A stretch of 64,000 bases of DNA from Actinomycetota bacterium (GCA_005885405.1 VAYN01000005.1:82583-146582); one strand, 5' to 3'. Positions 27,903-36,478 are shown, counted from the stretch's first letter. Notes: generated from the letters alone by a model not told the origin. A program made the numbers and translations.

Positions 27903-29810
27903 GTGAGCTCCCAGAACCACCGCTTTCCCCCGATCGGGAGCTACGGCTTCCTTTCCGACTGCCACACCGCCGCCCTCGTCTCCTTCAGCGGCAGCGTCGA
28001 GTGGCTCTGCTTCCCACGCTTCGACTCCCCCAGCGCCTTCGCCGCCCTGCTCGACCGCGGCGCCGGCCAGATGACCCTGCGGCCAAAGGGCGTGATCGTC
28101 CCGATCAGTCGCCGCTACGTCCCCGGCACCCTTGTGATCGAGACGACCTGGGTGACGGAGACGGGCTGGGCGGTGGTCAAGGACGCACTGACGATCGCCG
28201 ACTGGGTGACGCCGGAAGGAGGCCCGCCGGACGTGCGTGGCAGGCCAGACACCGGGCATGAGTCCGACGCCTCGCTGCTGCGGACGATCACCTGCATCGA
28301 CGGCTATGTCGAGATGGAGATGGAATGCGCCCCGCGCTTCGACTACGCCCGCGACGGCGCCAACTGGAGCGGCGGCGAGCTCGGCGAAGCGCTCGCGACC
28401 GCTAAGGACGGCACCGAGCTGCAGCTAACCAGCGACATGGAGCTGGAGCTCGACGGCGAGGTCTGCCGCGGGAGGGTGGAACTGCACGAAGACCAGTCCG
28501 GCTTCTGCGCGATCACCTGGACCGACGGCGAACTCGGCGGCCCCCGCAGCGCCCCGGAGGCGCTGGAGCGGATCGACTCAACCGAAGAGTTCTGGCGCGA
28601 ATGGCTGCGCGACGGCAACTTCCCCGACCACCCCTGGCGGATCCACCTGCAGCGCTCGGCCCTCGTCCTCAAGGGCCTCACCTACGCGCCGACCGGGGCG
28701 ATCGTCGCCGCCCCCACCACCTCGCTGCCGGAGACGCCCGGCGGCGAACGCAACTGGGACTACCGCTTCAGCTGGATCCGCGACTCGACCTTCTCCCTCT
28801 GGGCCCTGCACACGCTCGGCTTCGACCGCGAGGCGCGCGACTTCATGCGCTTCATCGTCGACGTCTGCAAGGACCGCCCGGACCTCCAGATCATGTACGG
28901 GATCGGCCACGAGCGCGACCTCTCAGAGGAGACGCTCGACCACCTCGGCGGCTACGGCGGCGCCCAGCCGGTGCGGATCGGCAACGGCGCCTTCGACCAG
29001 CGCCAGAATGACGTCTGGGGCTCCCTGCTCGACTCGCTCTACATTCACGAAAAGGCGCTGCGGGGGCGCGGCGACCAGGGCACGCGAGAACTGATCCGCT
29101 ACCAGGTCGAAGCGGCGATCAAGGCCTGGCCGCACCCCGACCAGGGGATCTGGGAGTCCCGCGGGGAGCCGCAGCACTACGTCTCCTCGAAGCTGATGAT
29201 CTGGGTCGCGGTCGACCGTGGCGCCCGCCTCGCCCGCAGCGGCGGCTTTGAGGAGCTGGCCGAGGAGTGGCAGGCGAAGGCGGACGAGTTCAAAGCCGAG
29301 ATCCTCGAGCGCGGCGTCCGCGACGGCGTTTTCCGCCAGCACTACGACACCGACGCGCTCGATGCATCGCTGCTGCTGATCCCGCTCTTCCGCTTCCTTC
29401 GCCCCGATGACCCCCGCGTTCGCGACACCGTCAACGCGATCGCCGAGGGCCTAACCGAGCACGGGCTGGTCTGTCGCTACAAGGTCGACGAGACCGACGA
29501 CGGCCTCCAAGGCCGCGAGGGCACCTTCCTGATCTGCTCGTTCTGGCTCGTCTCGGCGCTCTCGGAGATCGGCGAGCGCGCCCGCGCCCGCCGGCTCTGC
29601 GAACGGCTACTGGAGGCCGCCGGCTGGCTCGACCTCTTCGCTGAGGAGCTCGATGCCGAGTCGGGCCAGCACCTCGGAAACTTCCCGCAGGCCTTCACCC
29701 ACCTCGCCCTGATCAACGCCGTTTCCCACGTGATCGCCGACGAACGGCGCGAGGACGGTGGCTACACGGCGGTCTTCACCGAGATGGGCGGCGTCGGCGA
29801 GAACGTCTGA
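27903..29810 (+). CDS. Glycoside hydrolase family 15 protein (glucoamylase/trehalase-like)
   Basis: A 635-residue cytosolic protein with no signal peptide, starting GTG at 27903. The N-terminal 220 residues form the beta-sandwich domain (PPIGSYGFLSDCHTAALVS...GSVEWLCFPRFDSPS). The (alpha/alpha)6 barrel follows with GGERNWDYRFSWIRDSTFSLWAL, QNDVWGSLLDSLY, GIWESRGEPQHYVSSKLM and EGTFLICSFWLVSALSEIG. In actinobacteria such proteins hydrolyse trehalose or oligosaccharides; specificity cannot be read from sequence. Confidence 0.92.
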   Translation: MSSQNHRFPPIGSYGFLSDCHTAALVSFSGSVEWLCFPRFDSPSAFAALLDRGAGQMTLRPKGVIVPISRRYVPGTLVIETTWVTETGWAVVKDALTIADWVTPEGGPPDVRGRPDTGHESDASLLRTITCIDGYVEMEMECAPRFDYARDGANWSGGELGEALATAKDGTELQLTSDMELELDGEVCRGRVELHEDQSGFCAITWTDGELGGPRSAPEALERIDSTEEFWREWLRDGNFPDHPWRIHLQRSALVLKGLTYAPTGAIVAAPTTSLPETPGGERNWDYRFSWIRDSTFSLWALHTLGFDREARDFMRFIVDVCKDRPDLQIMYGIGHERDLSEETLDHLGGYGGAQPVRIGNGAFDQRQNDVWGSLLDSLYIHEKALRGRGDQGTRELIRYQVEAAIKAWPHPDQGIWESRGEPQHYVSSKLMIWVAVDRGARLARSGGFEELAEEWQAKADEFKAEILERGVRDGVFRQHYDTDALDASLLLIPLFRFLRPDDPRVRDTVNAIAEGLTEHGLVCRYKVDETDDGLQGREGTFLICSFWLVSALSEIGERARARRLCERLLEAAGWLDLFAEELDAESGQHLGNFPQAFTHLALINAVSHVIADERREDGGYTAVFTEMGGVGENV

Positions 29811-29946
29811 CGCGTTCGGCATGATTCTGTCGTAGACAAAAGATCTACAGACAACATACTTCTTCGAGCCTAAAGTGTCACGAACGGTTGAGAGTTCGGT
29901 GACGACGCTTGAACCGCCAGGAGGCCGACCAGAGACGGGAGGGACG

Positions 29947-30219
29947 ATGCAAGCGATCGCGGAGAGCAAGACGACCTGGGCAGAAGACGAAAACGTGGAG
30001 GCGGCGGTCCTGCAGCAACTGCTCGATCTCCATCCCACCCGCCTCACCCTGGCGGAGCTGGTGCGCGAGCTGGCCGGTGAGCACGCCGGTTTTGCCGAAC
30101 GGGATTCGGTCGAACGGGCGGTCCGCAACCTCTCCGCCACCGGGCTTTTACACGAAGGCGAGGGCTTCGTTGGCCCGAGCCGGGCGGCGCTGCGGTTCAG
30201 TGAGCTGCAGGACCGCTGA
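29947..30219 (+). CDS. Small winged-helix DNA-binding-like protein
   Basis: A 90-residue protein from ATG 29947 (MQAIAESKTTWAEDEN), preceded by GGGAGG close to the start. An upstream in-frame start at 29875 adds 24 residues of poor quality. Residues 20-85 read as a winged helix: AVLQQLLDLHPTRLTLAELVREL, then DSVERAVRNLSATGLLHEGEGFVGPS (recognition helix and wing). It could be a transcription regulator. Its end overlaps the USP-like gene convergently. Confidence 0.65.
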   Translation: MQAIAESKTTWAEDENVEAAVLQQLLDLHPTRLTLAELVRELAGEHAGFAERDSVERAVRNLSATGLLHEGEGFVGPSRAALRFSELQDR

Positions 30220-30796
30220 GGATCCAGCGGAACTTCGCCCGCAGTCGCGAGCGCAACTCGCGCGCGGCTGCGGCTGCCGCCGGGTCTTCCTCACCCCCAG
30301 CGCTGACCAGGATTACTTCCGCGGCGGGGAAGCTGCCGAGCTGGTCTTCGACCGCCTGGACGACGTCTTCGTCGCCCACCCGCGCCTCGGCCTCGACCCC
30401 GGCAGCCGCTAGTGAAGCAACGCTGATCACCAGCCGGCGCTGAGCGTCTCGCCGCGCCGCCTCGACATCAGAAGCCCAGCGATCGAGGAAGCCGATCCGC
30501 GCCGGCGCCAGGACCATCACCTCGGAGGCGCCGTTGGTGCGGACGACGGCAGCGACCTCCTCGACCGCAGCCGTGTCCTCGAGCGGATCGCCGACGACGA
30601 CGAGCACGCGCCGGACGTCGGCGCCATCCTCGCCTCCGATTGTCCCTCGCGGTTGCTGGTTAGCCGCAACCGCGACGATTGCGACAGCTGCCAATGCCCC
30701 CGCCGCCATCCCGAGGGCGGGACCCACGGTGACGAAGGAGACGGCGATCGGGACGGCGATCGCAGCGACGACGAGGGGGATCTTCCAAGGAGTCAC
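30197..30796 (-). CDS. Membrane-anchored USP-like domain protein
   Basis: A 199-residue protein if started at GTG 30796 (VTPWKIPLVVAAIAVPIAVS); the track start at 31024 crosses the AT-rich control region. Two membrane helices at residues 5-50 are followed by a Rossmann-like domain (RRVLVVVGDPLEDTAAVEEVAAVV...EVMVLAPAR...EVILVSAG) resembling universal-stress-protein folds. It has an arrangement opposite to the USP-then-membrane protein at 35099. Function unknown. The start codon is uncertain because GGAGGG sits very close to it. Confidence 0.65.
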   Translation of the reverse strand: MTPWKIPLVVAAIAVPIAVSFVTVGPALGMAAGALAAVAIVAVAANQQPRGTIGGEDGADVRRVLVVVGDPLEDTAAVEEVAAVVRTNGASEVMVLAPARIGFLDRWASDVEAARRDAQRRLVISVASLAAAGVEAEARVGDEDVVQAVEDQLGSFPAAEVILVSAGGEEDPAAAAAARELRSRLRAKFRWILSGPAAH

Positions 30797-31122
30797 CCCT
30801 CCCAGCCTCGCATGCGACCGCCGCCTTCTGAAACTCCCTAGTAGCCCTTCCTGATCACGGCTACCGGCACCACGCGCTCCCCGATTGCGAACGTCACGAG
30901 TCCACCTCCCCTCTCTCCCTCGAAAGCCAAGCTCCGCCGTCTTGCGGCATCGCTCTAAAGTGATTGAGCGTTTAATACTGGAATAAATTCCAGCATTCAA
31001 GGTTTGACCAGTAAAACTCGTCAATAATCGGAAAACGCGGGAGCGTTGTGAAAATCCTGATTGACAAGGTGTAAAGTCTTGGTATCGGCCATTACCCCTG
31101 GAAACAATCCAAAGAAAAGGCC
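30797..31122. promoter_or_regulatory. AT-rich intergenic control region of the ArsR-type gene
   Basis: 326 bases without a gene, clearly more A+T-rich than its surroundings from about 30960. It holds a perfect inverted repeat at 30978-30993, and a TTGACA at 31061-31066 with TATCGG 16 bases on, a possible housekeeping promoter for the regulator at 31123 (weak -10). A second TTGACC occurs near 31003. I see no RNA gene in it. Confidence 0.5.
30978..30993. repeat. 16-bp palindrome, operator-like
   Basis: CTGGAAT-AA-ATTCCAG is a perfect 7-bp inverted repeat with a 2-base centre, about 130 bases upstream of an ArsR-type regulator. Size and symmetry fit a dimeric winged-helix protein site. Binding by the neighbouring regulator is inference. 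Confidence 0.5.
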
Positions 31123-31713
31123 ATGCCGAAGACCAAGAACAAAAAAGAGGGCGTAGAACAGGTTGTTGCTAAAGCCTTCGCCCACCCCTTGCGGGTGCAG
31201 ATCCTGATCATTTTGAATGAAAAGGTCGCGAGCCCGAATATGCTCGCGCAGCACCTCGATCAGAGCCTCAACCTCGTCGCCTACCACGTCCGCGTGCTCG
31301 AGAAATACGACTGCATCGAGCTCGTTGACACGAAGCAGCGACGCGGAGCCACCGAGCACTTCTACCGAGCCACCCGCCGCCAGTTCCTCACCGACAACGA
31401 GTGGTCGCGACTGCCGAAAGGCCTCCGCGGTGGCCTCTCCGGCGCGATGCTGAAGCCGGTGTTCGACGATGTCGAGGAGGCGCTCGACGCCAACACCTTC
31501 GACGAGCTCGACGACAGCCACCTCAGCCGTACGCCGATGGCGGTCGACAAAAAGGGCTGGGAAGATGCCGCCGGCGTGCTGGCGGACGCGCTTGAGCGCT
31601 TGATCGAGATTCAGGGCGAAGCAGCCACCCGGATGTCCGAGAGCGGCGAGGAGCCGATTCACTCCCGGGCTCTGATTCTTCACTTCAAATCGCCGGGACC
31701 AGCTTCCTCCTGA
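31123..31713 (+). CDS. ArsR-type winged-helix transcriptional regulator
   Basis: A 196-residue protein. Residues 10-80 form the winged helix: VAKAFAHPLRVQILIILNEKVASPNMLAQHLDQSLNLVAYHVRVLEKYDCIELVDTKQRRGATEHFYRA, the usual ArsR/HTH_20 layout (recognition helix LNLVAYHVRVLEK). No metal-binding Cys cluster is seen, so it is not a classical metal sensor. The C-terminal 110 residues are helical and acidic, perhaps an effector or dimerisation part. It is monocistronic and followed by a hairpin. Confidence 0.85.
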   Translation: MPKTKNKKEGVEQVVAKAFAHPLRVQILIILNEKVASPNMLAQHLDQSLNLVAYHVRVLEKYDCIELVDTKQRRGATEHFYRATRRQFLTDNEWSRLPKGLRGGLSGAMLKPVFDDVEEALDANTFDELDDSHLSRTPMAVDKKGWEDAAGVLADALERLIEIQGEAATRMSESGEEPIHSRALILHFKSPGPASS

Positions 31714-31729
31714 CGCGCCCCTAACATGG

Positions 31730-31763
31730 CGACGGTGCCGCTCCCGCCCGGGCGGCGCCGTCG
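31730..31763 (+). terminator. Hairpin after the ArsR-type gene
   Basis: A 12-bp stem (CGACGGTGCCGC / GCGGCGCCGTCG, one G-U pair) with a 10-base loop begins 17 bases after the stop. There is no clear T run, so termination may be weak or Rho-assisted. Confidence 0.55.
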
Positions 31764-31924
31764 GCATGGCCTCTCTTCAGCCTCCCCCTGGGACCCCGAC
31801 TGGGACTCTCGCTATGGTTGCTGCGACGGCGAAGATTCTCTCGCCGCGCTGCACGGCTTCGGACTGACGCTCTTAGGGCAGCGACGTTAGATAAGTATCG
31901 CCGCCTAATTGAACGACCACTGCT

Positions 31925-32740
31925 GTGAACAGCGAAGAGCCGCGTAACAACGACCAGTCGAGCCCTGGCCCCGGAGAGGGGTTGGCAAGTGAGCGCGTGC
32001 TCTGGGCGCGCTACGTCAAAGATCGCGATCCGGCGATCCGAGAGGAGCTCGTCCGCCGCTACCTGCCCTTTGCCAAGAACCTCGCGCTCCGCTATCGCGG
32101 CGCCAGCGAGTCCTTCGACGACCTCCTGCAGGTGGCGAGCCTCGGCCTCGTCAACGCGATCGACCGCTTCGACCCCGACCGCGGCGCCCCCTTCACCGCC
32201 TTCGCCTCGCCGACGATCCTCGGCGAGCTGAAGCGCCACTTCCGCGATCGCGTTTGGACCGTCCGCGTCCCCCGCGGCCTGCACGACCGGATGGCCGAGG
32301 TCGAGAAGGCGATCTCCGAGCTGACCGTGCAGCTGCAGCGCTCGCCCTCGGTGCCGGAGATCGCCGAGCGGCTCGAAGTCGACCCGACCGACGTGCTCGA
32401 GGTCCTCGAGGCAAACCACAACCGCCGCCCGCTCTCCCTCGACCGCCCGGTCGGCGGCGAGGACTCCGAAGAATCGCCCGCCTCAGAGTGGGTCGGGGAT
32501 GAAGACGCCGGCTACGAGCTGGTCGAGGACAAACTCGCGCTCGAGGGCGCCCTCCCCCACCTCGACGAGCGCGAGCGCCTCGTCCTGCAGTTGCGCTTCG
32601 TCGAGGACCTGACCCAGTCGCAGATCGCCGAGCGGATCGGCCACTCCCAGATGCATGTCTCCCGCATCCTGCGGCGGACCTTGGAGCGGATCAGGGCTGA
32701 GGTGGCCGAGCAGAGCGAGGCCGCGAGCAGCGCTGAGTGA
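31925..32740 (+). CDS. RNA polymerase sigma factor, SigB/SigF/SigG subfamily
   Basis: A 271-residue group 3 sigma factor. Region 2 reads LRYRGASESFDDLLQVASLGLVNAIDRFDP...FTAFASPTILGELKRHFRD; region 3 has RDRVWTVRVPRGLHDRMAEVEKAISELT; region 4 ends LDERERLVLQLRFVEDLTQSQIAERIGHSQMHVSRILRRTLERIR. This is the stress/sporulation-type family controlled by RsbW-like kinases. The next gene, convergent, is such a kinase. GTG start. No sigma-B-type site was found upstream; CTGACG with TTAGAT 17 bases on is a weak alternative. Confidence 0.93.
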   Translation: MNSEEPRNNDQSSPGPGEGLASERVLWARYVKDRDPAIREELVRRYLPFAKNLALRYRGASESFDDLLQVASLGLVNAIDRFDPDRGAPFTAFASPTILGELKRHFRDRVWTVRVPRGLHDRMAEVEKAISELTVQLQRSPSVPEIAERLEVDPTDVLEVLEANHNRRPLSLDRPVGGEDSEESPASEWVGDEDAGYELVEDKLALEGALPHLDERERLVLQLRFVEDLTQSQIAERIGHSQMHVSRILRRTLERIRAEVAEQSEAASSAE

Positions 32741-32752
32741 CGAGGGTCTTGC

Positions 32753-33589
32753 TCAGGTCGTAGAGAGCGAGGAGATGCCGACGACGAGGTACTCGCCTTC
32801 GTCGCCGTCCTCGATCCGCAACTCGTCGGTTAGCTTCTCCAGGGAGCCGCCGACCTCGGGCAACTCGAAGCTGGCGCGGAGGCGCTCGGCGCCGCCATGG
32901 GTCATCGGCCCTACCTTGAGCTGGATTCCTTCGGGGCGCTCCGCGATGCTGAGCGAGACGTGGCCGTCGGTGAAGCCTTGGGGGGCCCGGGCGGAGATCG
33001 CGTCGCTGAGCAGCATCGTGTCGGAGAGCCGGTCGACGCTGATGTCCTGACGCGCGGCCAGGGCAGAGAGGGCGCGGCTGAGGACCGGACCGACGATCTC
33101 CGGGGGGCCGACGCGGATGCGGGTCTCCTCGTCGGCGGTGACGGTGAAGGTGGAGCCGGTCTTGGCGCTGTCCTCGCGGGCCTGGAGCGGCAGGTGCATG
33201 CGGATCTCGGTGCCTTTGTCCGCCCCGCCCTTGATCTCGAAGCTGCTGGAGAGCGCGGCGATCAGGGTCAGCCCGATCCGCAGGCTCGGCCGGTCGGAGT
33301 CCGGGCGCGGTCGGATCCCGCTGCCGTGGTCGCGAATCACCACAGTGACCCCGTCCAGATCGCTCTCGGCCTCGACCTCGAGCGGCCCGGGGTCAGCACC
33401 CGCGTAGGCATGGACGACGACGTTCATGCAGGCCTCGGTGACAACGGTCTTCAGGTCGGCGAGGGAGGCCTCGTCCATCCCCAGGCGTTCGGCCAGTCCG
33501 GCGAGGGCGTGGCGGACGACCGCGACATTCTCGGCCTTTGCCGGAAGGGACATTTGGAGCCCAGAGCGATCGTTGGTTGAGGTATTCAA
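32753..33589 (-). CDS. RsbW-like anti-sigma factor with a second degenerate domain
   Basis: A 278-residue protein. The N-terminal half is a GHKL ATPase/serine kinase of the SpoIIAB/RsbW type: N box TEACMNVVVHAY, G1 box DHGSGIRP, and GLTLIAALSSSFE with GTEI as lid/G2. The C-terminal half (from about residue 165) resembles the same fold (LSDTMLLSDAISARA in the place of the N box) but lacks the Asn and Gly motifs. Such kinases bind the sigma factor and phosphorylate a STAS protein. TTG at 33589 is the track start; ATG at 33553 is an alternative. A sigma-B-type promoter lies 80 bases upstream. Confidence 0.88.
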   Translation of the reverse strand: MNTSTNDRSGLQMSLPAKAENVAVVRHALAGLAERLGMDEASLADLKTVVTEACMNVVVHAYAGADPGPLEVEAESDLDGVTVVIRDHGSGIRPRPDSDRPSLRIGLTLIAALSSSFEIKGGADKGTEIRMHLPLQAREDSAKTGSTFTVTADEETRIRVGPPEIVGPVLSRALSALAARQDISVDRLSDTMLLSDAISARAPQGFTDGHVSLSIAERPEGIQLKVGPMTHGGAERLRASFELPEVGGSLEKLTDELRIEDGDEGEYLVVGISSLSTT

Positions 33590-33669
33590 AGTTCCAGCCT
33601 GCCCTCAGGAACGCTGAGGCTCGTCTTCGGGGGCGCGAGCATAACTTGCTGTGTCGCTTCAAAGCCTGC

Positions 33670-33694
33670 TTACCCCGCCACAGGCACGCAAAAC
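33670..33694 (-). promoter_or_regulatory. Sigma-B-type promoter of the RsbW-like gene
   Basis: GTTT (33691-33694), 15-base spacer, GGGTAA (33670-33675), reading toward the anti-sigma gene. It matches the sigma-B/F consensus GTTT-N14..17-GGGTA. Confidence 0.65.
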
Positions 33695-33734
33695 AGTGTG
33701 CAGCTCACACGGCATCCTGCGGTAGCATCGAGCC

Positions 33735-34097
33735 GTGAACCCAGCCCCGTTCGAGGTGAAGGTCGGCGAGCTCGTAGAGGGCGTGCGGACGATTGCCGTC
33801 CACGGAGAGTTGGACCTGAGTACCGCACCGGAACTCGAGGGTCCCCTGGAGCAGGCGCTCGACAGCGGCGAGGGCTCCGTCCTCATCGATCTCTCCCAGT
33901 GTGAGTTCATCGACTCCACCGGGATTGCCCTCATCGTCCGCGCCTGGCAGCGCCTCGACAGCGGCGGCAACGGGCGCGGCCTGGTGATCTGCAGCCACAA
34001 CGAACAGGTGCGCCGGGTGCTTGAGATCACTGGCCTTGAGCTTTCGATCCCGGTCCACTCGACCCGGGACGAGGCGCTGGCCGCGATCGCTTCTTAG
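33735..34097 (+). CDS. STAS-domain anti-anti-sigma factor (RsbV/SpoIIAA-like)
   Basis: A 120-residue single STAS domain. The phosphorylatable Ser is in CEFIDSTGIALI near residue 60, and VHGELDLSTAPELEGPL is the first strand-helix. When unphosphorylated, such a protein would capture the RsbW-like kinase and free the sigma factor. GTG start at 33735, divergent from the kinase gene, and upstream of an mscS-like gene in the same direction. Confidence 0.93.
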   Translation: MNPAPFEVKVGELVEGVRTIAVHGELDLSTAPELEGPLEQALDSGEGSVLIDLSQCEFIDSTGIALIVRAWQRLDSGGNGRGLVICSHNEQVRRVLEITGLELSIPVHSTRDEALAAIAS

Positions 34098-34153
34098 TTC
34101 GAGGCTCTTTTCCAATTGCGTAGGGAGCGGCGGCCGCGGGTAGCCGAACCCTG

Positions 34154-35092
34154 ATGTCCCCTCCTCCGCGTCGCCGTCCCCGGCTCCCGCGGGAGCTGTT
34201 CGAGACCCGCAGCCACGCCTGGCACTCGCTCGGCTTGGGCGATGAGCTGGCGCCGCGATTCTCCAAACGGCAGTTTGGCGGGCTGCTCCTGGCCCTGCTG
34301 GTGATCGCCGGGACGCTCTTCGTCTACTACAACCGGCACGACATCGCCCCCGGCTACGGGCCCTGGATCCGCTACGCGACGGTGGTCGTCCTCGTTCTCG
34401 TCGGCACTACGGCGACCCACTGGTTGGTGCGCGGCCTCTCGCCCCCGCTCTACCGCCGCCTCGACCCGGCAACCGCCGGAACCGCCGGCTTCGTCGTCCG
34501 CCTCTTGGCGACGGCGGCGGTCGTGATCCTCGCCCTGCGGATCGCCGGGGTCAACGCCAGCACGTTGGCCGTCGGTGGCGCCTTCACCGCCGTCCTCCTC
34601 GGCCTCGCCGCCCAGCAGGCGATGAGCGGGATCTTCGCCGGCATCGTCCTCCAGAGCACGCGACCCTTCCGGGTTGGCGAACGAGTCCGCCTCGTCGGCG
34701 GTGCCCTGGCCGGTTCGCTCGAGGGCACCGTCACCTCCCTCGGCCTCTTCTACACGACCCTGAGCCAGGGGGCCGACCGGCTGCTGGTGCCAAACAACGT
34801 CCTCCTCAGCCTCGTCGTCGTGCCGCTGCGGGAGCCCGACAAAGTCGACGTCCGCGTCCGCTTCCCCGTCCAAGCGAACCCGAAAGAGATCGAGGACCGG
34901 TTGCTGGCGGCGATCACCGTCCCCACCCGGTACAAGCCAAGCGTCGCTCTGGAGGAGCTCGACGGCGACGCCGTCGTCTTCCGCGTCAACGCGACGCCGC
35001 TGCGCCCCGAGGATGGGTCGCGGCTAGCCGAGGAGGTACTGGAGGCGCTGCGACGTTCGGAACCGGCGACGGCGGAAACGCGGCAGGAGTAG
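34154..35092 (+). CDS. Mechanosensitive channel MscS family
   Basis: A 312-residue membrane protein with four hydrophobic helices. The pore helix TM3 is near ASTLAVGGAFTAVLLGLAAQQAMSGIFAGIVL, the Gly/Ala-rich signature of MscS, and FRVGERVRLVG...GTVTSLGLFYTTL...VPNNVLLS is the beta domain. It would release solutes on hypo-osmotic shock. It lies 56 bases after the STAS gene. GGGTAG ends 10 bases before the ATG, but no GTTT -35 is visible. Confidence 0.9.
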   Translation: MSPPPRRRPRLPRELFETRSHAWHSLGLGDELAPRFSKRQFGGLLLALLVIAGTLFVYYNRHDIAPGYGPWIRYATVVVLVLVGTTATHWLVRGLSPPLYRRLDPATAGTAGFVVRLLATAAVVILALRIAGVNASTLAVGGAFTAVLLGLAAQQAMSGIFAGIVLQSTRPFRVGERVRLVGGALAGSLEGTVTSLGLFYTTLSQGADRLLVPNNVLLSLVVVPLREPDKVDVRVRFPVQANPKEIEDRLLAAITVPTRYKPSVALEELDGDAVVFRVNATPLRPEDGSRLAEEVLEALRRSEPATAETRQE

Positions 35093-35098
35093 GGCGGG

Positions 35099-35914
35099 TC
35101 AGTCGCCGGCGAAAATCAGGATCGCAAGGTTGATCACTAGCGCTAGCGGCGTGATGACTAGTGCCACCGAACGGAAGAATTTGGCGAAGCCGCCTCGGTA
35201 GCGGATGCTCTCGAAGATGCCGATCCCGACTACGTGAGCGAGGTTGGCGAGGGCTACGCCGATCGCGATTAGGATCGCCACTGCTTCCCAGCCGGACTCG
35301 TGGCCGTTGCCCGAGGCGATGGCGGCGGCGAGGATCGCGACGACGATCGTGCCGAGGATGCCGGCGATCATCCCGGCGAGGTCAGAGCGGGTCATGCCGG
35401 GGATGTAGGTGCCGCCCGCGACTTCCTTGTCGGCGATTGGGTTGACGGTGCCGCGACCGGTCTCCTCGACGTTGACGACGTGGTCGGGCTCCTGCTCGGC
35501 GTGCTCCAAAGCGACCACCCGCAGCGGCGGCTCGATCGATTCTTCGGCGCGCTGGTTGAGGCCTTTCTCGTACCACTCCGTCTGGCCCTCGGCGTGGGTA
35601 AAGATCAACACTTCGTCGGCGGGCGCTTTCAGCAAGGCATCCTGGGCGGCCTGGACCGGGTCCGGATCTCCCACCTCACCGCTGACGTCGACGCCGCCGT
35701 CGCGCAGCGCCCTCAGGTTGCGCTCCAGCCGGTTCTCGGCCCGCTCCCGCGGGCCCTCGATGTCCCCCAAGGTGTGCCGCAGCGGAGTCGCCTCGACGGC
35801 AGGGACGACGACCCGCACCTCGACGCCCTCGCCGTTGGCGTTGGCCTGGATCTGGTCCAGCGGCTCGGAGCCGTGCAGCTCGTCGGTGACGATCGCGATC
35901 ACTCGGCGGGTCAT
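35099..35914 (-). CDS. USP-like domain protein with C-terminal membrane segments
   Basis: A 271-residue protein. Residues 1-155 form an alpha/beta domain (RRVIAIVTDELHGSEPLDQI...VEVRVVVPAVEA...ADEVLIFTHAEGQTEWYEKGL), universal-stress-like but without a clear ATP motif. The C-terminal 90 residues contain three membrane helices. Last gene of a three-gene unit (36478-36251-35925-35914) that starts at a sigma-B-type promoter. Function unknown; a stress role is inferred from context. Confidence 0.75.
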   Translation of the reverse strand: MTRRVIAIVTDELHGSEPLDQIQANANGEGVEVRVVVPAVEATPLRHTLGDIEGPRERAENRLERNLRALRDGGVDVSGEVGDPDPVQAAQDALLKAPADEVLIFTHAEGQTEWYEKGLNQRAEESIEPPLRVVALEHAEQEPDHVVNVEETGRGTVNPIADKEVAGGTYIPGMTRSDLAGMIAGILGTIVVAILAAAIASGNGHESGWEAVAILIAIGVALANLAHVVGIGIFESIRYRGGFAKFFRSVALVITPLALVINLAILIFAGD

Positions 35915-35924
35915 GGCTGGCCTC

Positions 35925-36251
35925 CTACTCGTCTTTGCGAATCGACTCGTCGGCGTCGCGGGGAATCTCTTCGTCGGCTTCGCCGAAGGCCGTATCGGTT
36001 GGCTCCTCCGGTGGCGGGGCGTCGCGGCCGGGGAACCGTTTCTGGTCGCCGTGGGAAGCGTTGTCGATCAGCTCCTCCTCGGCGAGCTCAAAGCCCTCGG
36101 ACTCTCCCCCGCCAGCCTCGGCCACCGGCCGCTGGGCAGGATCCTCGATGGGGTCACCGGGAGCCGGGCCGCCGATCCGGGCGGCTTCGGCCGCCGCCGC
36201 CTCGGCCTCTTCCTCGGCGATGGGGTCGCGATCCGGTGCGTTCTCGGTCAT
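35925..36251 (-). CDS. Acidic, disordered hypothetical protein
   Basis: A 108-residue protein of strongly acidic, low-complexity composition (PIAEEEAEAAAAEAARIGG), with no hydrophobic segment or Cys. Gly/Pro/Glu/Asp dominate, suggesting an intrinsically disordered protein. Its start overlaps the upstream stop (TGATG) and it ends 10 bases before the USP-like gene. No family recognised. Confidence 0.7.
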   Translation of the reverse strand: MTENAPDRDPIAEEEAEAAAAEAARIGGPAPGDPIEDPAQRPVAEAGGGESEGFELAEEELIDNASHGDQKRFPGRDAPPPEEPTDTAFGEADEEIPRDADESIRKDE

Positions 36252-36478
36252 CAGGCCTTCCTCTCTCCCCAGAGGCCGGTGTCGCCCTGGGCCTCGTGTT
36301 GTGGCTGACGTCCGGGTTGCTCAGGCGGCGTCAGTTTCTCATCCGCCCGCCGGTTGAGGCCAGCGTAGGCGAGGAAGGCGATGAAGCCGATGACGAAGAA
36401 GACGAGCGCGAAGACCGGCGACCACGCGACGGCGATCAGCGCCAACAGAACAATGAGGACAAGCGGGATCACGTACAT
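36251..36478 (-). CDS. Small membrane protein
   Basis: A 75-residue protein starting at ATG 36478 (MYVIPLVLIVLLALIAVAW) with two adjacent membrane helices and a charged tail (LNRRADEKLTPPEQ). The track start at 36568 would lie upstream of the promoter described below, so the shorter form is preferred. First gene of the operon leading to the USP-like protein. Probably leaderless. Confidence 0.72.
   Translation of the reverse strand: MYVIPLVLIVLLALIAVAWSPVFALVFFVIGFIAFLAYAGLNRRADEKLTPPEQPGRQPQHEAQGDTGLWGERKA

Noticed and set aside
29826-29850. GTAGA-N7-TCTAC inverted repeat after the GH15 gene
   Set aside because: Only a 5-bp stem without T run; too weak to call a terminator or operator.
33603-33619. 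Small hairpin CCTCAG/CTGAGG in the leader of the RsbW-like gene
   Set aside because: Six-base stem, likely chance in G+C-rich DNA.
33719-33735. CGGTAG 9 bases before the STAS gene start
   Set aside because: Distance fits the leaderless promoters but the -10 is off consensus and no GTTT is present.
34135-34154. GGGTAG 10 bases before the mscS-like gene
   Set aside because: No GTTT at 15-17 bases; listed only as a remark in the gene entry.
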